From Chelativorans petroleitrophicus (GTDB lineage Bacteria; Pseudomonadota; Alphaproteobacteria; Rhizobiales; Rhizobiaceae), in contig NZ_JAODNV010000013.1 in NCBI RefSeq assembly GCF_025398195.1, positions 104,182 to 168,181 on the forward strand: a DNA stretch of 64,000 nt, in the 5' to 3' direction. The notes below the pieces were generated by a model. That model was not told where the DNA came from. It made no database searches and saw nothing but the letters and a program-made list of their open reading frames with translations. This document shows, one piece after another, positions 9,942 through 21,959 of this stretch (positions within the stretch are counted from its first letter, which is position 1; each line of letters starts with the position of its first letter). The position numbers and the translations under genes are program-made.

Positions 9942-10508
9942 TCAATCCCTGATTGCGTTGAACCGGAATGAGAAGGACGCTTGTGCGGGTATGGTCTCCG
10001 GCGGTGCAGCGCGTTCGAGCGCGAGCATCTTTCGCTTGGTGAGCGTCCCTCCGGGAGCGGAAAAACCGCCGAGCTTGCCCCCTGCCGCCACGATGCGGTG
10101 ACAGGGAATGATGAGCGGGATTGGGTTGCGCCCGAGTGCCACTCCGGTCTGGCGGGCGGCATCGGGGAAGCCGGCTTGCGCCGCAAGTGCACCATAGGTG
10201 GCGGTCTGGCCGTAGGCGAGCCTTTGCGCGGCTTGATAGATCGCAAGACTGAACGCATCGACGCCCCCGAGGTCCAGGGGGAGGGCGGTAAAGTCCTCCC
10301 GTTCTCCCGCAAAATAGCGCTGGGCGGCCGCGATCGCCTCCGCTACCGCACCGGAAGGCTGCGAGGCCCGGGAATGCGGAAGGTATCTTGCGAAACTTTC
10401 CTCTAGCGGATCGGTGGTCTCGACGGGAAGCATGAAGCGGCTGATCCCGCGCAAGGTCCACGCGATGCCGCAGAAGCCAAAAGCAGTTTCAAAGACGTGA
10501 TGGTGCAT
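9942..10508 (-). CDS. ogt: Methylated-DNA-protein-cysteine S-methyltransferase
   Basis: This suicide DNA repair protein moves methyl groups from O6-methylguanine to its own cysteine. The active-site motif IPCHRIVAAGGKLGGFS is intact, and the DNA-binding helix region YGALAAQAGFPDAARQTG precedes it. The most plausible start is the ATG at 10508 (MHHHVFET) or the adjacent GTG, with GGAGG just upstream. A longer in-frame start at 10541 has no ribosome-binding site. Length of about 188 residues fits Ogt-type enzymes without an Ada domain. Confidence 0.9.
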   Translation of the reverse strand: MHHHVFETAFGFCGIAWTLRGISRFMLPVETTDPLEESFARYLPHSRASQPSGAVAEAIAAAQRYFAGEREDFTALPLDLGGVDAFSLAIYQAAQRLAYGQTATYGALAAQAGFPDAARQTGVALGRNPIPLIIPCHRIVAAGGKLGGFSAPGGTLTKRKMLALERAAPPETIPAQASFSFRFNAIRD

Positions 10509-10660
10509 CACAACGCCATCCTCCAGCCCGAGCACAAACATAAGGCCCCACAGGGCAGCATCTCAAGAAGTTCTGGAATTCAACCCGTGTTGAATCGACA
10601 GGCGCGATGCGTTAAAGGAGCGCTTCGGCAGGGGGCGAAAGGGAGACGAAAGCTTTACCT

Positions 10661-11182
10661 TTGCTCTGCCGAACCGTCCTCACCTGCATCCTTCTTTGCC
10701 TACCAGCTCTGTCCGCGTGCAGCTCCATGCCCGCTCCTGCTCCGAGCGAAGACACGCCGGTTCGCACGGATCCGGCAGCGCCGACCGCTTTTGAGCAGAC
10801 CGGGGAAATTCAGCCGGTAGAAGCGGGAAGCGCGGAGCTCGATGCGCTCATTGCCCGCTACGCCGCGGCCTATCAGGTGCCGGAAAACCTCGTGCGGCGC
10901 GTCGTCAAACGCGAGAGCAACTTCAATCCGGCCGCGCGCAACAGGATCTATTGGGGCCTGATGCAGATCCGGCACGATACCGCCCGGACCATGGGCTATC
11001 GCGGGCCGGCGCACGGGCTGCTTGATGCCGAGACCAACCTCAAATACGCGGTCAAGTATCTGCGCGGCGCCTACATTACGGCGGGTGGTAACGAGGACCA
11101 GGCGATCCGCTACTACGCCAGCGGCTACTACTACGTCGCCAAGCGCAAAGGCCTGCTTCAGGAAACGGGCTTGAGGAACTGA
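10661..11182 (+). CDS. Lytic transglycosylase-like lipoprotein
   Basis: The 173-residue protein starts at a TTG. It has a lipoprotein signal peptide ending in the lipobox LSAC near residue 20, then a Pro/Ala-rich linker. The SLT domain follows: the catalytic glutamate lies in VVKRESNFNPAARN, and YWGLMQIRHDTARTMGY and NLKYAVKYLRGAY are typical. Such enzymes cleave peptidoglycan to 1,6-anhydro-muropeptides during wall remodelling. Start choice is the main uncertainty, because the spacing to GGGAG is long. The likely location is the outer membrane facing the periplasm. Confidence 0.85.
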   Translation: MLCRTVLTCILLCLPALSACSSMPAPAPSEDTPVRTDPAAPTAFEQTGEIQPVEAGSAELDALIARYAAAYQVPENLVRRVVKRESNFNPAARNRIYWGLMQIRHDTARTMGYRGPAHGLLDAETNLKYAVKYLRGAYITAGGNEDQAIRYYASGYYYVAKRKGLLQETGLRN

Positions 11183-11335
11183 GGCAGCGCGGCTCCTTTG
11201 CGCAGCGTCAGCAGATGGCATGAGCGGGGAGCGGTGCCTTCAAAAAGCATGTGAACTGGTGTAAGGGGGCCGCCCGCTGTCGGATTGCGTGGAACAGCAT
11301 CGTCCTTCGACAGATCTGCAATCCCGGGAACGACC

Positions 11336-12349
11336 ATGAACGACACGACACCCCTGAAAGAGCCGCTGGCGCAGAAAAGGACCACGCCGCTGGCCATTTC
11401 CGCGCGCGGGCTCGTGCGCCATTTCGGCGAGGTCAAGGCCGTCGACGGCATCGACCTCGACGTGCCGCGCGGCATGATCTTCGCCATACTCGGCCCCAAC
11501 GGTGCCGGCAAGACGACGCTGATCCGCATGCTCGCCACGCTGCTCAAGCCGGATGCGGGTACGGCCACCGTGATGGGGCACGACCTTGTGGCCGAGCCGC
11601 ATGCGGTGCGCGCGTCGATCGCGCTCACCGGCCAGTTCGCCTCGCTGGACGAGGACCTGACGGCGCGCGAGAACCTGATCCTGCTCGCCCGCCTCTGGGG
11701 CTTTCGCGGCCGCGAAGCCAAGGCACGGGCGGACGAGCTGCTGGCCGCCTTCGAGCTTGCCGATGCGGCCAAGCGCCAGGTGAAGGATTTCTCCGGCGGC
11801 ATGCGCCGCAGGCTGGACATCGCCGCCTCGCTGATCGTCACGCCGGGCGTGCTGTTCCTCGACGAGCCGACGACCGGCCTCGATCCCAAGGCGCGGCAGG
11901 GCGTGTGGAGCATGATCCGCGAGCTTGCCAGGACGGGGGTGACCATCCTGCTTACCACGCAGTATCTGGAGGAGGCCGACCAGCTTGCCGCACGCATCGC
12001 CGTGATCGATCACGGTCGCAAGATCGCCGAGGGCACGAGCCGGGAGCTGAAGGCTCTGATCGGATCGGGCTTCCTGCATGTCGCCCCGGCCGATCCCGCC
12101 GACATCGACCGGGCGGCGGAAATCCTCGAAGCGCGGCTGGGGGCCGCGGTGCAGCGAAGCGCCGAGGGCGCGCAGCTCTCTGTGATGGCGGGCACGCCCC
12201 GGGACGCCAACGAGGCGCTGTCGGCGCTGATGGCCGCCGGCATCGAGATTTCGGATTTCTCGATGGGCTCGCCCAGTCTCGACGAGGTGTTCTTCGCCCT
12301 GACGGGTCAGCCCGCTGAAGATCAGGACCGTAAGGAGGCCGCCCAATGA
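11336..12349 (+). CDS. ABC-2 type exporter ATP-binding protein (DrrA-like)
   Basis: The 337-residue ATPase carries the Walker A motif GPNGAGKTT, the signature FSGGMRRRLDI, the Walker B motif VLFLDEPTTGLDP and the H-loop region TILLTTQYLEEADQ. The long C-terminal extension is typical of daunorubicin-resistance type ATPases. The ATG at 11336 with GGGAA upstream is preferred over an in-frame TTG at 11285. Its stop overlaps the permease start by four bases (ATGA), so the two genes are translationally coupled and form an exporter. The cargo is unknown; drugs or lipids are both possible. Confidence 0.92.
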   Translation: MNDTTPLKEPLAQKRTTPLAISARGLVRHFGEVKAVDGIDLDVPRGMIFAILGPNGAGKTTLIRMLATLLKPDAGTATVMGHDLVAEPHAVRASIALTGQFASLDEDLTARENLILLARLWGFRGREAKARADELLAAFELADAAKRQVKDFSGGMRRRLDIAASLIVTPGVLFLDEPTTGLDPKARQGVWSMIRELARTGVTILLTTQYLEEADQLAARIAVIDHGRKIAEGTSRELKALIGSGFLHVAPADPADIDRAAEILEARLGAAVQRSAEGAQLSVMAGTPRDANEALSALMAAGIEISDFSMGSPSLDEVFFALTGQPAEDQDRKEAAQ

Positions 12350-13149
12350 GCGCCGTCAGTCCAGCTACGCTCCCGACCGTCAAGGCGCCGCGCCCGCCTT
12401 CGCCCTTCTCCAACGCGCTCGCCTTCGGCTGGCGCGCGGTGCTGAAGTTCCGCCACGTGCCGGAGCAGCTCTTCGATCTGGTGATGACGCCGATCATGTT
12501 CACGCTGCTCTTCACCTTCGTCTTCGGCGGGGCGCTGGCGGGCTCGCCGGCGGACTACATCCAGTTCCTGCTGCCGGGGATTCTCGTGCAGACGGTGGTG
12601 TTCAACTCCGTCTATTCCGGCATGGGGCTTTCGACGGACCTCTCGAAAGGCCTGTTCGACCGCTTCCGCTCGCTGCCCATCTGGCAGCTTTCGCCCTTCG
12701 CCGGGCTGATGGTGGGCGACGTGCTGCGCCACATCATCGCCGGCCTCATCATCCTCTGCATCGGCCTGATCCTGGGCTACCGGCCGGAGGCGGGGCTCGC
12801 GGGCGTTGTAGCCGCCTTCCTGCTCATCGTGGCGATCGGCTTCGGCACGGGGTGGATCTTCCTCGTGCTGGGGCTCCTGATCCGCACGCCCATGACGGTG
12901 ATGACCATCGGCTTCACCCTCATCATGCCGGTCGCCTTCGCCTCCAACATCATGGTGCGGCCGGAGACCATGCCGGGCTGGCTCGAGGCGATCGTGGTGC
13001 GCAATCCCGTCTCGCACATGACGACCGCGATGCGCGGGCTGCTCGACGGCACGGCGACGGGCGGCGACGTGCTGCTTGCCCTTGCCGCTCCCGTCATTCT
13101 GACGGTCGTGCTCTCGCCCGTCGTCCTGTGGCTCTACCGGCGCAGCTGA
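12346..13149 (+). CDS. ABC-2 type exporter permease (DrrB-like)
   Basis: The 267-residue integral membrane protein has about six hydrophobic helices and the ABC-2 pattern (LPGILVQTVVFNSVYSGMGL, KGLFDRFRSLPIW). It contains a family-typical intracellular motif before helix 3 and a VVRNPVSHMTTAMRGLLDG stretch near the C-terminus. It follows the ATPase with a four-base overlap. Together they should make a homodimeric or heterotetrameric exporter in the inner membrane. Confidence 0.9.
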   Translation: MSAVSPATLPTVKAPRPPSPFSNALAFGWRAVLKFRHVPEQLFDLVMTPIMFTLLFTFVFGGALAGSPADYIQFLLPGILVQTVVFNSVYSGMGLSTDLSKGLFDRFRSLPIWQLSPFAGLMVGDVLRHIIAGLIILCIGLILGYRPEAGLAGVVAAFLLIVAIGFGTGWIFLVLGLLIRTPMTVMTIGFTLIMPVAFASNIMVRPETMPGWLEAIVVRNPVSHMTTAMRGLLDGTATGGDVLLALAAPVILTVVLSPVVLWLYRRS

Positions 13150-13236
13150 AGGCGCGCGCCATCCCCGCCGCGCCGGGGCTCAGCCCGCGCGGCCTCCTAG
13201 AACGGCCGGTTCTTGAACGCGGCTCGCGTCCGGACG

Positions 13237-14067
13237 TCACGACGTGTCAGGGCGCTTGAGCGCCTCGAGCGCCAGCGCATGGGAATGCGCGAGGATCCCG
13301 TCCACCTCGCGGATGGTGCGGGGAGCCTTTCGTCCTTCGCCGCCGCTCCTGCCGCAGGCCACCGGGTCGAAGCGGGAAAGCCGGCCGCCGGACGGGCGCC
13401 CGGGCCTGAGCGGCGAGACGCGGCGGGTGAGCCGCGCATCGCGGCGCGCTTTCCAGCGGGCGAAGCGGCGGGCCTGCCCCGGTAGATCGTCGAGGGCCGC
13501 GGCAAGGGCGGCGAGGCGCTGGTTGAGGCGCACCGCGCTGACGGGATCGCCGGGCGAAGGCGGAGAGGGAAGGCGATAGGGCTCGATGATCCCCGGCAGC
13601 ATGATGCGCGGCGCGGCATGGGCAGGCACGGTGCGGCACCGCTCTTCGTAAGGCTCCGGGGTTCGCAGCGGATCGAGAAGCGGCAGGCAATAGGATCGCG
13701 GACGGGCGGCTGTGGCGGCTTTTCCTGCTGTTGCGGCGCGCGCGATTTCCGCCGCCGGCATGGTGACGGCGATGCCGAGGCGGCGCAGGAACTGCTCTGC
13801 CGGCACGGGCTTCGTCTTCCGCTTGCGCGGGGGCGGCAGGGTGACGGTGATGCCGCGGGCGGCGGCGATGATCAGCCGCCGCGCGGCGGCCTCTGCCGGG
13901 CGCAGGAGCCGCAGAATCGCAAGCCAGAGATGGCGCGGCAGCGTGGGGCGGGTTGTTCCCTCGGCCGGTGTTTCGTGATCAATGTCGAGCCCCGCCACGG
14001 CAACGAGCGCGGCGACGATGCGCTTCAGCGCCAGCCGGTTCCACTCGATCGCCGCACGCCCGTCCAT
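13237..14067 (-). CDS. Hypothetical protein, Arg/Ala/Pro-rich
   Basis: The 276-residue product starts MDGRAAIEWNRLALKRIVAAL at the ATG at 14067, with AGGAGG eight bases upstream. That is better than the longer open frame to 14316, which would run into a repeat element. It is basic and low in complexity but has regular segments (HLWLAILRLLRPAEAAARRL). It has no signal peptide or obvious membrane span. Similar proteins of unknown function occur in rhizobia as far as I recall. I assign no function. Confidence 0.7.
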   Translation of the reverse strand: MDGRAAIEWNRLALKRIVAALVAVAGLDIDHETPAEGTTRPTLPRHLWLAILRLLRPAEAAARRLIIAAARGITVTLPPPRKRKTKPVPAEQFLRRLGIAVTMPAAEIARAATAGKAATAARPRSYCLPLLDPLRTPEPYEERCRTVPAHAAPRIMLPGIIEPYRLPSPPSPGDPVSAVRLNQRLAALAAALDDLPGQARRFARWKARRDARLTRRVSPLRPGRPSGGRLSRFDPVACGRSGGEGRKAPRTIREVDGILAHSHALALEALKRPDTS

Positions 14068-14163
14068 GTTGCCCTCCTTCCGTCGAGGCGGCGGGATTGT
14101 CGCATGGGCGGCAAGGGCGGGGATAAATGGACGGGGGTCGGCTGTTGTGTGAACCGCTCTTTT

Positions 14164-14533
14164 ATCCCCCCTCTTGCAAAATCTAACACTTAGCCTCCGC
14201 TTCGCTCCAGCTAAGATGTTGATTTTGCTTTCTCCCCCGCAAAGGGGGGAGATAGGGCTGGCGCCATCGACGCCTCCTGCTACTCGGCAGCTCCCCGGCG
14301 TTCGCTGGCCTTTCATCGTGCCACCGGCACGACGAATTCGCCTTCGGCGAACCGGCCGCTCACCCCCCGCAAAGGGGGGAGATGGGGTGCGCTGCGCTGT
14401 CGCCTCCGCAAATCGCCAGCGTCTGCGACTGGCAGCGAGGCCGATGCCGGCGTTATCTCCCCCCGCTGCGGGGGAGAAAGCGAATTCTTGGGTTTGGCGA
14501 AGCCAAGCCCTTAGAATTCACAAGAGGGGGGAT
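14164..14533. repeat. MITE-like element with terminal inverted repeats, copy 1
   Basis: The 370-base element begins ATCCCCCCTCTTG (14164-14176) and ends CAAGAGGGGGGAT (14521-14533), an exact 13-base terminal inverted repeat. It contains no transposase frame. Internal hairpins include TCGTGCC-ACC-GGCACGA and CCCCCCGCAAAGGGGGG. A related truncated copy lies at 17775-17966. No target duplication is clear. With the flanking 14068-14163 and 14534-14746, where I see nothing coding, it fills the gap before the GFA gene. Confidence 0.75.
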
Positions 14534-14746
14534 AGGATAACTCTGCCGTCCCAAACGCTCCCACCGGACGCAAATTCTTGGCCCTGACACCGCCAGGGGG
14601 GATTGTGGGGGCGGCCGGGATCGGGCGCGCGGCCATGTCGCAAGTCTCCGCTGGCTTGCCGCGGCGGCGCCCTATCTTCCTTGCGGGGGTGACGCGACCG
14701 CCCTGCCGTGGGATGGTCGCCCTGACGCCAGGGAAGGAGAACCGAC

Positions 14747-15202
14747 ATGCGCGACTGGAAACTCCCGCGGGAAGGCGCCTGCCGCTGCGGGCAGGTGCGG
14801 ATAAGGGTGAGTGCCGCGCCGCTCGTCACCATGGCCTGTCACTGCACCGGCTGCCAGAAGATGAGCGCCTCGGCCTTCTCGCTCACGGCCGCCATCCCGG
14901 CGGAAGGCTTCGCGGTGGTCGAGGGGGAGCCGGTGATCGGCGGCCTGCACGGCACTTCGCGGCACTATTTCTGCCCGCGCTGCCTGACCTGGATCTTCAC
15001 GCGGCCGGAGGGCATCGACTGGTTCGTCAATGTGCGCCCGACCATGCTCGAAGGGGCGGAGGACTTCGCGCCCTTCATCGAGACCTGGGTTGCCGAGAAG
15101 CTGCCCTTCGCCGAGACCGGGGCGGTACATGCTTATGAAAAGCTGCCGCCGGTGGAGGATTATGAGGGGCTGATGGGGGAGTTTGCGGAGTGGGAGAGGT
15201 GA
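14747..15202 (+). CDS. GFA/CENP-V family zinc protein
   Basis: The 151-residue protein shows the zinc-binding pattern of the glutathione-dependent formaldehyde-activating (GFA) family: GACRCGQVRI, then ACHCTGCQKMSASAFS, then HYFCPRCLTWIFT. These seven cysteines can hold two zinc ions. The best known member acts on S-hydroxymethylglutathione, but most small members have no proven reaction. The ATG is preceded by GGAGAACCGAC. It lies between a MITE-like element and the AT-rich island and keeps the GC-rich composition of the host. Confidence 0.88.
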   Translation: MRDWKLPREGACRCGQVRIRVSAAPLVTMACHCTGCQKMSASAFSLTAAIPAEGFAVVEGEPVIGGLHGTSRHYFCPRCLTWIFTRPEGIDWFVNVRPTMLEGAEDFAPFIETWVAEKLPFAETGAVHAYEKLPPVEDYEGLMGEFAEWER

Positions 15203-15217
15203 GGGTGGGTTTTGGTT

Positions 15218-15331
15218 TCAAGCCTCTATCCTTTCCCTCGCCTCGTGCAGGATCGTCAGGCGTACGCCGTCGAGGTTTCTCACCACCTTGTCGTTCCATG
15301 TGCGCAGCGCCAGCGTAAGATGAGGCACCCC
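15218..15331 (-). pseudogene. 3' fragment of an interrupted gene
   Basis: Reading right to left, the host-like GC-rich frame ...LTLALRTWNDKVVRNLD followed by GVRLTILHEARERIEA and a stop is open for about 35 codons. It is cut exactly where AT-rich DNA of the adjacent cassette begins. It has no start codon or ribosome-binding site of its own. I read it as the C-terminal remnant of a gene displaced by insertion of the island. The family is not recognised. Confidence 0.4.
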
Positions 15332-15343
15332 TAATATTTATTA

Positions 15344-16360
15344 TTATTTTGCTCTTTGAGTTATCCAACAATTTATACGAACAGAAATCCAAAACGAAGG
15401 GCTACCGCCTGTTACTTTGCCATCTATGGCATTGATAATCTGGGTCTTACCCCAACTTTCGGGCAGGCGAGAGACTAATGTGCGGTCAACATCCTGTGCA
15501 GCTTTGTCGTAACCACCGTTAGTTCTACGTGATCTTACATATATAAAGCTACTACCATCAAAAATATCTATGCGTGGAATCCAATTACCTCCTCCCGTTT
15601 GATAGCGAATGGGATGGACCGACGCAAAATCACTCGGCTCTATCGGAATGTTAGAAAACATCGTCTGAACGTCTCGTTCGACCAAAAGCTCCAGTGCCTC
15701 AAATTTACCCTTAAGATCACCACAGCCTTCACGGTCTGTCACATATCTAGGAAATGAAGAACCTGGGAACAGTACGGAACCAGGTATTTTATTTCCAATT
15801 ACTCTTTCAACATACAATCTACATAGTTCCTTATAGTTTCCAATTCTTAATGGCTCTATATAATAGAGAATTCCGCATGTTATAATGTCGTTAGCGTCTA
15901 CAACCTCACAAGCCCATCTATACAGCTTTGATGCATCCTCATCGGCCACAGAAGTTCGTAGGCAGATCTTTCCATATCTGGATGCAATGCGATCTATCTG
16001 CTTCTGAAAATTCTCCTTGCTTCCGTCTTCCGTATAAAGAACACACGGTATAATATTTCCTTCTGAGTTTTTTTCCAAAAAATCTGTCCAATTTCTGTAA
16101 CCTCCACTCTCATCAAACATGCTTATAACTTGATCATTAATCAAATCGTCTTGTGTTGCAAGATCAAGAATAAAACAATATTTACCATATGCGCCATACA
16201 ATTGTTCTACCCGGCGCTCAATGGATCCATTTGGGATATTTCTAGTTTTCCTTGATCGCGTTAGCTCAAAAATTGGTATAATTTTTCTCTTAACATCGTC
16301 ATCTAAAAACCTTACGGCGCGCAGCTCGGCATCCGATGTCTTGAGATTAGGGTAATACAT
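15344..16360 (-). CDS. Beta family protein (T4 beta-protein-like, PF14350 type)
   Basis: The 338-residue product begins MYYPNLKTSDAELRAVRFL and continues KRKIIPIFELT, the typical N-terminus of the phage/bacterial beta protein family. It ends with the family-like SPSFWISVRINCWIT. Function in this family is not established. It is the last gene of a three-gene operon: its ATG overlaps the stop of the ImmA/IrrE gene (TAATG), and it ends in three consecutive TAA codons. DNA is strikingly AT-rich compared with the neighbours, with many AAT, ATA and TTA-type codons, indicating horizontal transfer. Confidence 0.75.
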   Translation of the reverse strand: MYYPNLKTSDAELRAVRFLDDDVKRKIIPIFELTRSRKTRNIPNGSIERRVEQLYGAYGKYCFILDLATQDDLINDQVISMFDESGGYRNWTDFLEKNSEGNIIPCVLYTEDGSKENFQKQIDRIASRYGKICLRTSVADEDASKLYRWACEVVDANDIITCGILYYIEPLRIGNYKELCRLYVERVIGNKIPGSVLFPGSSFPRYVTDREGCGDLKGKFEALELLVERDVQTMFSNIPIEPSDFASVHPIRYQTGGGNWIPRIDIFDGSSFIYVRSRRTNGGYDKAAQDVDRTLVSRLPESWGKTQIINAIDGKVTGGSPSFWISVRINCWITQRAK

Positions 16361-16887
16361 TAATCAATCCCAATCGAATTAATCACGCTGTCGCGCCGGT
16401 ATTCCGCAGCTTGTTTTGAGACTCCAAACGTTCGCGCAACGGAATCGATATCTCCACTAGACAATGCTGTACGAAACTCGGTGTCAGGCATCAGTACGAG
16501 TGCCGCAAACTGATTGGCTTCTCGCTCTCTAGCATTTTTTGCGTCGCTTCTAAATAGTAGCCCGTCTTCAAAAGGCGCATGATCGCGATGAAGTAGATAG
16601 TGTCCAAGTTCATGCGCGAGTGTAAATCGCTGACGGTTAGGATGGTGCAACGAGTTAACCCCAATCTCCCAAATGCCCGCTGATTCACGCAGAAATCCCG
16701 AAACTCTTTCCTCAAGCGGCAATCTTAGGACGCGCAATCCCAAGGCCGCTGCTAAGCCCTCTACGTCCAAGGGGATCGTCCGAAGTGTAAAATTTTGAGC
16801 AATCCGATGTGCGTCTCGCGCAGCACGAGCCGGATCATATTCTAGAGGCGGACGTGGCTTCGAGATGGATCGGCGAAGTACAGCCAT
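16360..16887 (-). CDS. ImmA/IrrE family metallo-endopeptidase
   Basis: The 175-residue protein has the zincin motif TLAHELGHYLLH (His92, Glu93, His96) and the downstream third-ligand helix EREANQFAALVLMP (Glu123). This is the ImmA/IrrE arrangement known from ICEBs1 ImmA, which cleaves a phage-type repressor, and from Deinococcus IrrE. There is no N-terminal XRE helix-turn-helix, unlike many relatives. It is the middle gene of the cassette, joined to both neighbours by TAATG overlaps. It may cleave a regulator or partner when triggered by the membrane protein; that is inference. Confidence 0.9.
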   Translation of the reverse strand: MAVLRRSISKPRPPLEYDPARAARDAHRIAQNFTLRTIPLDVEGLAAALGLRVLRLPLEERVSGFLRESAGIWEIGVNSLHHPNRQRFTLAHELGHYLLHRDHAPFEDGLLFRSDAKNAREREANQFAALVLMPDTEFRTALSSGDIDSVARTFGVSKQAAEYRRDSVINSIGID

Positions 16888-17441
16888 TATCGGTCCTCTT
16901 CTTGGGGTTCTTGATCGTCGCCTTTTTCTGCAATCATACTCTCAATTTTTGAGAGGCGGTCATCCAGTAAAGCAATGTGAGCAAGCTGTTCTTGTAATGG
17001 TTCGCTTTGGAGATCAAATACCTCAGATGCTGCATTGCTTAGGCGTCTACTGAAATCATCTGAAGTTATTATTTTTTCTAACTTTTGATCTATAAAATTT
17101 TCCGCTTGCTGAATAGATTGCCATCTTATTGCAAAGAAAGAAAGAAATCCAACAACCACTAATACTCCAAGTAATACTTGTATCATAATACCATATGTTG
17201 TAGTTATGTTAGATATCAGAGCTTCAGGGGTAACGATTATACCGCGTTGCAATAGTTGAACGGCCGCGTCCCACGAAGGAGGATCTAGATTAGGAGGGGT
17301 CCGGTGCACAAAAATACCGAAGGTGGACCCCAACCAATCTGTCATTGGGCGACCGAAGATGAAAACCACGACCATAAGAAAAACAAAACTCCCCAACGCC
17401 CATCCGAGGACTGCGGCTCCAAAAAGCTTAAGCGTCTTCAC
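16887..17441 (-). CDS. Two-TM membrane protein with cytoplasmic coiled-coil tail
   Basis: I chose the GTG at 17441, with GGAG six to seven bases upstream, over a TTG at 17471. The 184-residue product has transmembrane helices at about 5-29 and 84-105 with about 55 residues between them. An acidic, helical C-terminal tail of about 80 residues follows (LQEQLAHIALLDDRLSKIES). It is the first gene of the TM-ImmA/IrrE-beta operon and could act as membrane sensor or effector. No family is recognised. The DNA is AT-rich like the rest of the cassette. Confidence 0.75.
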   Translation of the reverse strand: MKTLKLFGAAVLGWALGSFVFLMVVVFIFGRPMTDWLGSTFGIFVHRTPPNLDPPSWDAAVQLLQRGIIVTPEALISNITTTYGIMIQVLLGVLVVVGFLSFFAIRWQSIQQAENFIDQKLEKIITSDDFSRRLSNAASEVFDLQSEPLQEQLAHIALLDDRLSKIESMIAEKGDDQEPQEEDR

Positions 17442-17774
17442 GAGTGTCTCCGAAGAACAAAACAGAAACAAATTTAATGCAATAATTCGGAATCTGCAAG
17501 CCGTGCTTCGCTACCCATCTCCTGCCGGCCTATCTTTCCTCTTGTGAACGAGAGAGGGGGAGAGCAGCGTCAACGCCTACGGTAGGCCGACCTTCAACAC
17601 TGTGGATTGTGCATACGGCCTTCACCCCCATCCTGAACTTGTCAAAGGGCGAGGGTGAAGGCCGCACGAACTCGCGTCAACCGATTTGCGTTGGCTGACC
17701 CGCACGGGGGCGAAGGAGCGCAAAGAAGGACAAGGCGGTACGCCAGAAACGGTTTGCCATCTGGCAGGACGCCG
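17442..17774. other. Gap upstream of the AT-rich cassette
   Basis: The first 50 or so bases are AT-rich and should contain the cassette promoter, though no consensus is clear. Composition then returns to GC-rich. A perfect hairpin lies at 17616-17664. I see no coding frame of quality. Confidence 0.5.
17616..17664. repeat. Long hairpin, REP-like palindrome
   Basis: Exact 12-base arms CGGCCTTCACCC (17616-17627) and GGGTGAAGGCCG (17653-17664) enclose CATCCTGAACTTGTCAAAG-type sequence. The loop resembles the CATCCTGAGCTTGTCGAAGG repeat found in many alphaproteobacterial intergenic regions. Confidence 0.6.
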
Positions 17775-17966
17775 ATCCCCCCTCTTGCAAAATCTAACAC
17801 TTAGCCTCCGCTCCGCTCCGGCTAAGATGTTGATTTTCCTTTCCGGTCGGGGGCCCGCTGCCTTCGGCAGCTCCCCGGCGTTCGCTGGCCTTTCGTCGTG
17901 CCACTGGCACGACGAATTCGCCTTCGGCGAACCGGCCGCTCACCCCCCGCACGGGGGGAGATAGGG
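17775..17966. repeat. MITE-like element, truncated copy 2
   Basis: It starts with the same 13-base end ATCCCCCCTCTTG and the same following CAAAATCTAACACTTAGCC block as copy 1. It then keeps the CTCCCCGGCGTTCGCTGGCC and CTTCGGCGAACCGGCCGCTC block. It lacks about 50 bases in the middle and the whole right third, and stops just beyond the carB stop codon. Orientation is the same as copy 1. Confidence 0.7.
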
Positions 17967-17978
17967 TGGCCGCAACCG

Positions 17979-21479
<3,501 letters not shown>

Positions 21480-21719
21480 GAAGGGTCCGTTCGTGCGCGT
21501 CGCGCCCCGGCGCAGGAGCGCGAGGCGCGTTGAGAAAAATCAAACCTTGAGGCTAGGCGGGCCTTATAGGCAAGGACGCCGGGCGACGGAACCCCAAAAA
21601 AGCAGGTTTACCCAACGGCGGACCTTCCGGCGCGATCGCCGGCTGCGGCAACGCCGCTCCGTCCGCACCTGCGCCGAAGGTGGCGGAAGCAAAGGCAACG
21701 GCCGGAAGCTGTGCGCCGT

Positions 21720-21959
21720 TCATCCTCGCCTGCGCCGGAGATGGCGCGTGACGGCAAGGGCGATTCCTCCGAGCGCGCCCGGTATCGCCAAGGTAAAGGC
21801 AAGACTCGCCATGCCCATCTCGCAGCCGCCCGAATCTCCGGGCGTTCCGCAGCGCGGGTCGAGCAGATAGGCGAGCAAGAGGCCAACGACGAAGACGGCA
21901 AGGGGAACGAGGACAAATCCGGCAAGGCCGAAAGCGAGCGAGGTGAGAAAGAGGCGCAT
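21720..21959 (-). CDS. Small two-TM membrane protein
   Basis: The 79-residue frame has hydrophobic helices at about 4-33 and 49-69. Between them is a short Cys-containing loop (DPRCGTPGDSGGCEMGM), and a basic tail RHLRRRRG follows. The pattern is that of a real inner-membrane protein with periplasmic loop cysteines. The ribosome-binding site is weak. The function is unknown. It is transcribed on its own upstream of carB, with about 240 gene-free bases between. Confidence 0.6.
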   Translation of the reverse strand: MRLFLTSLAFGLAGFVLVPLAVFVVGLLLAYLLDPRCGTPGDSGGCEMGMASLAFTLAIPGALGGIALAVTRHLRRRRG

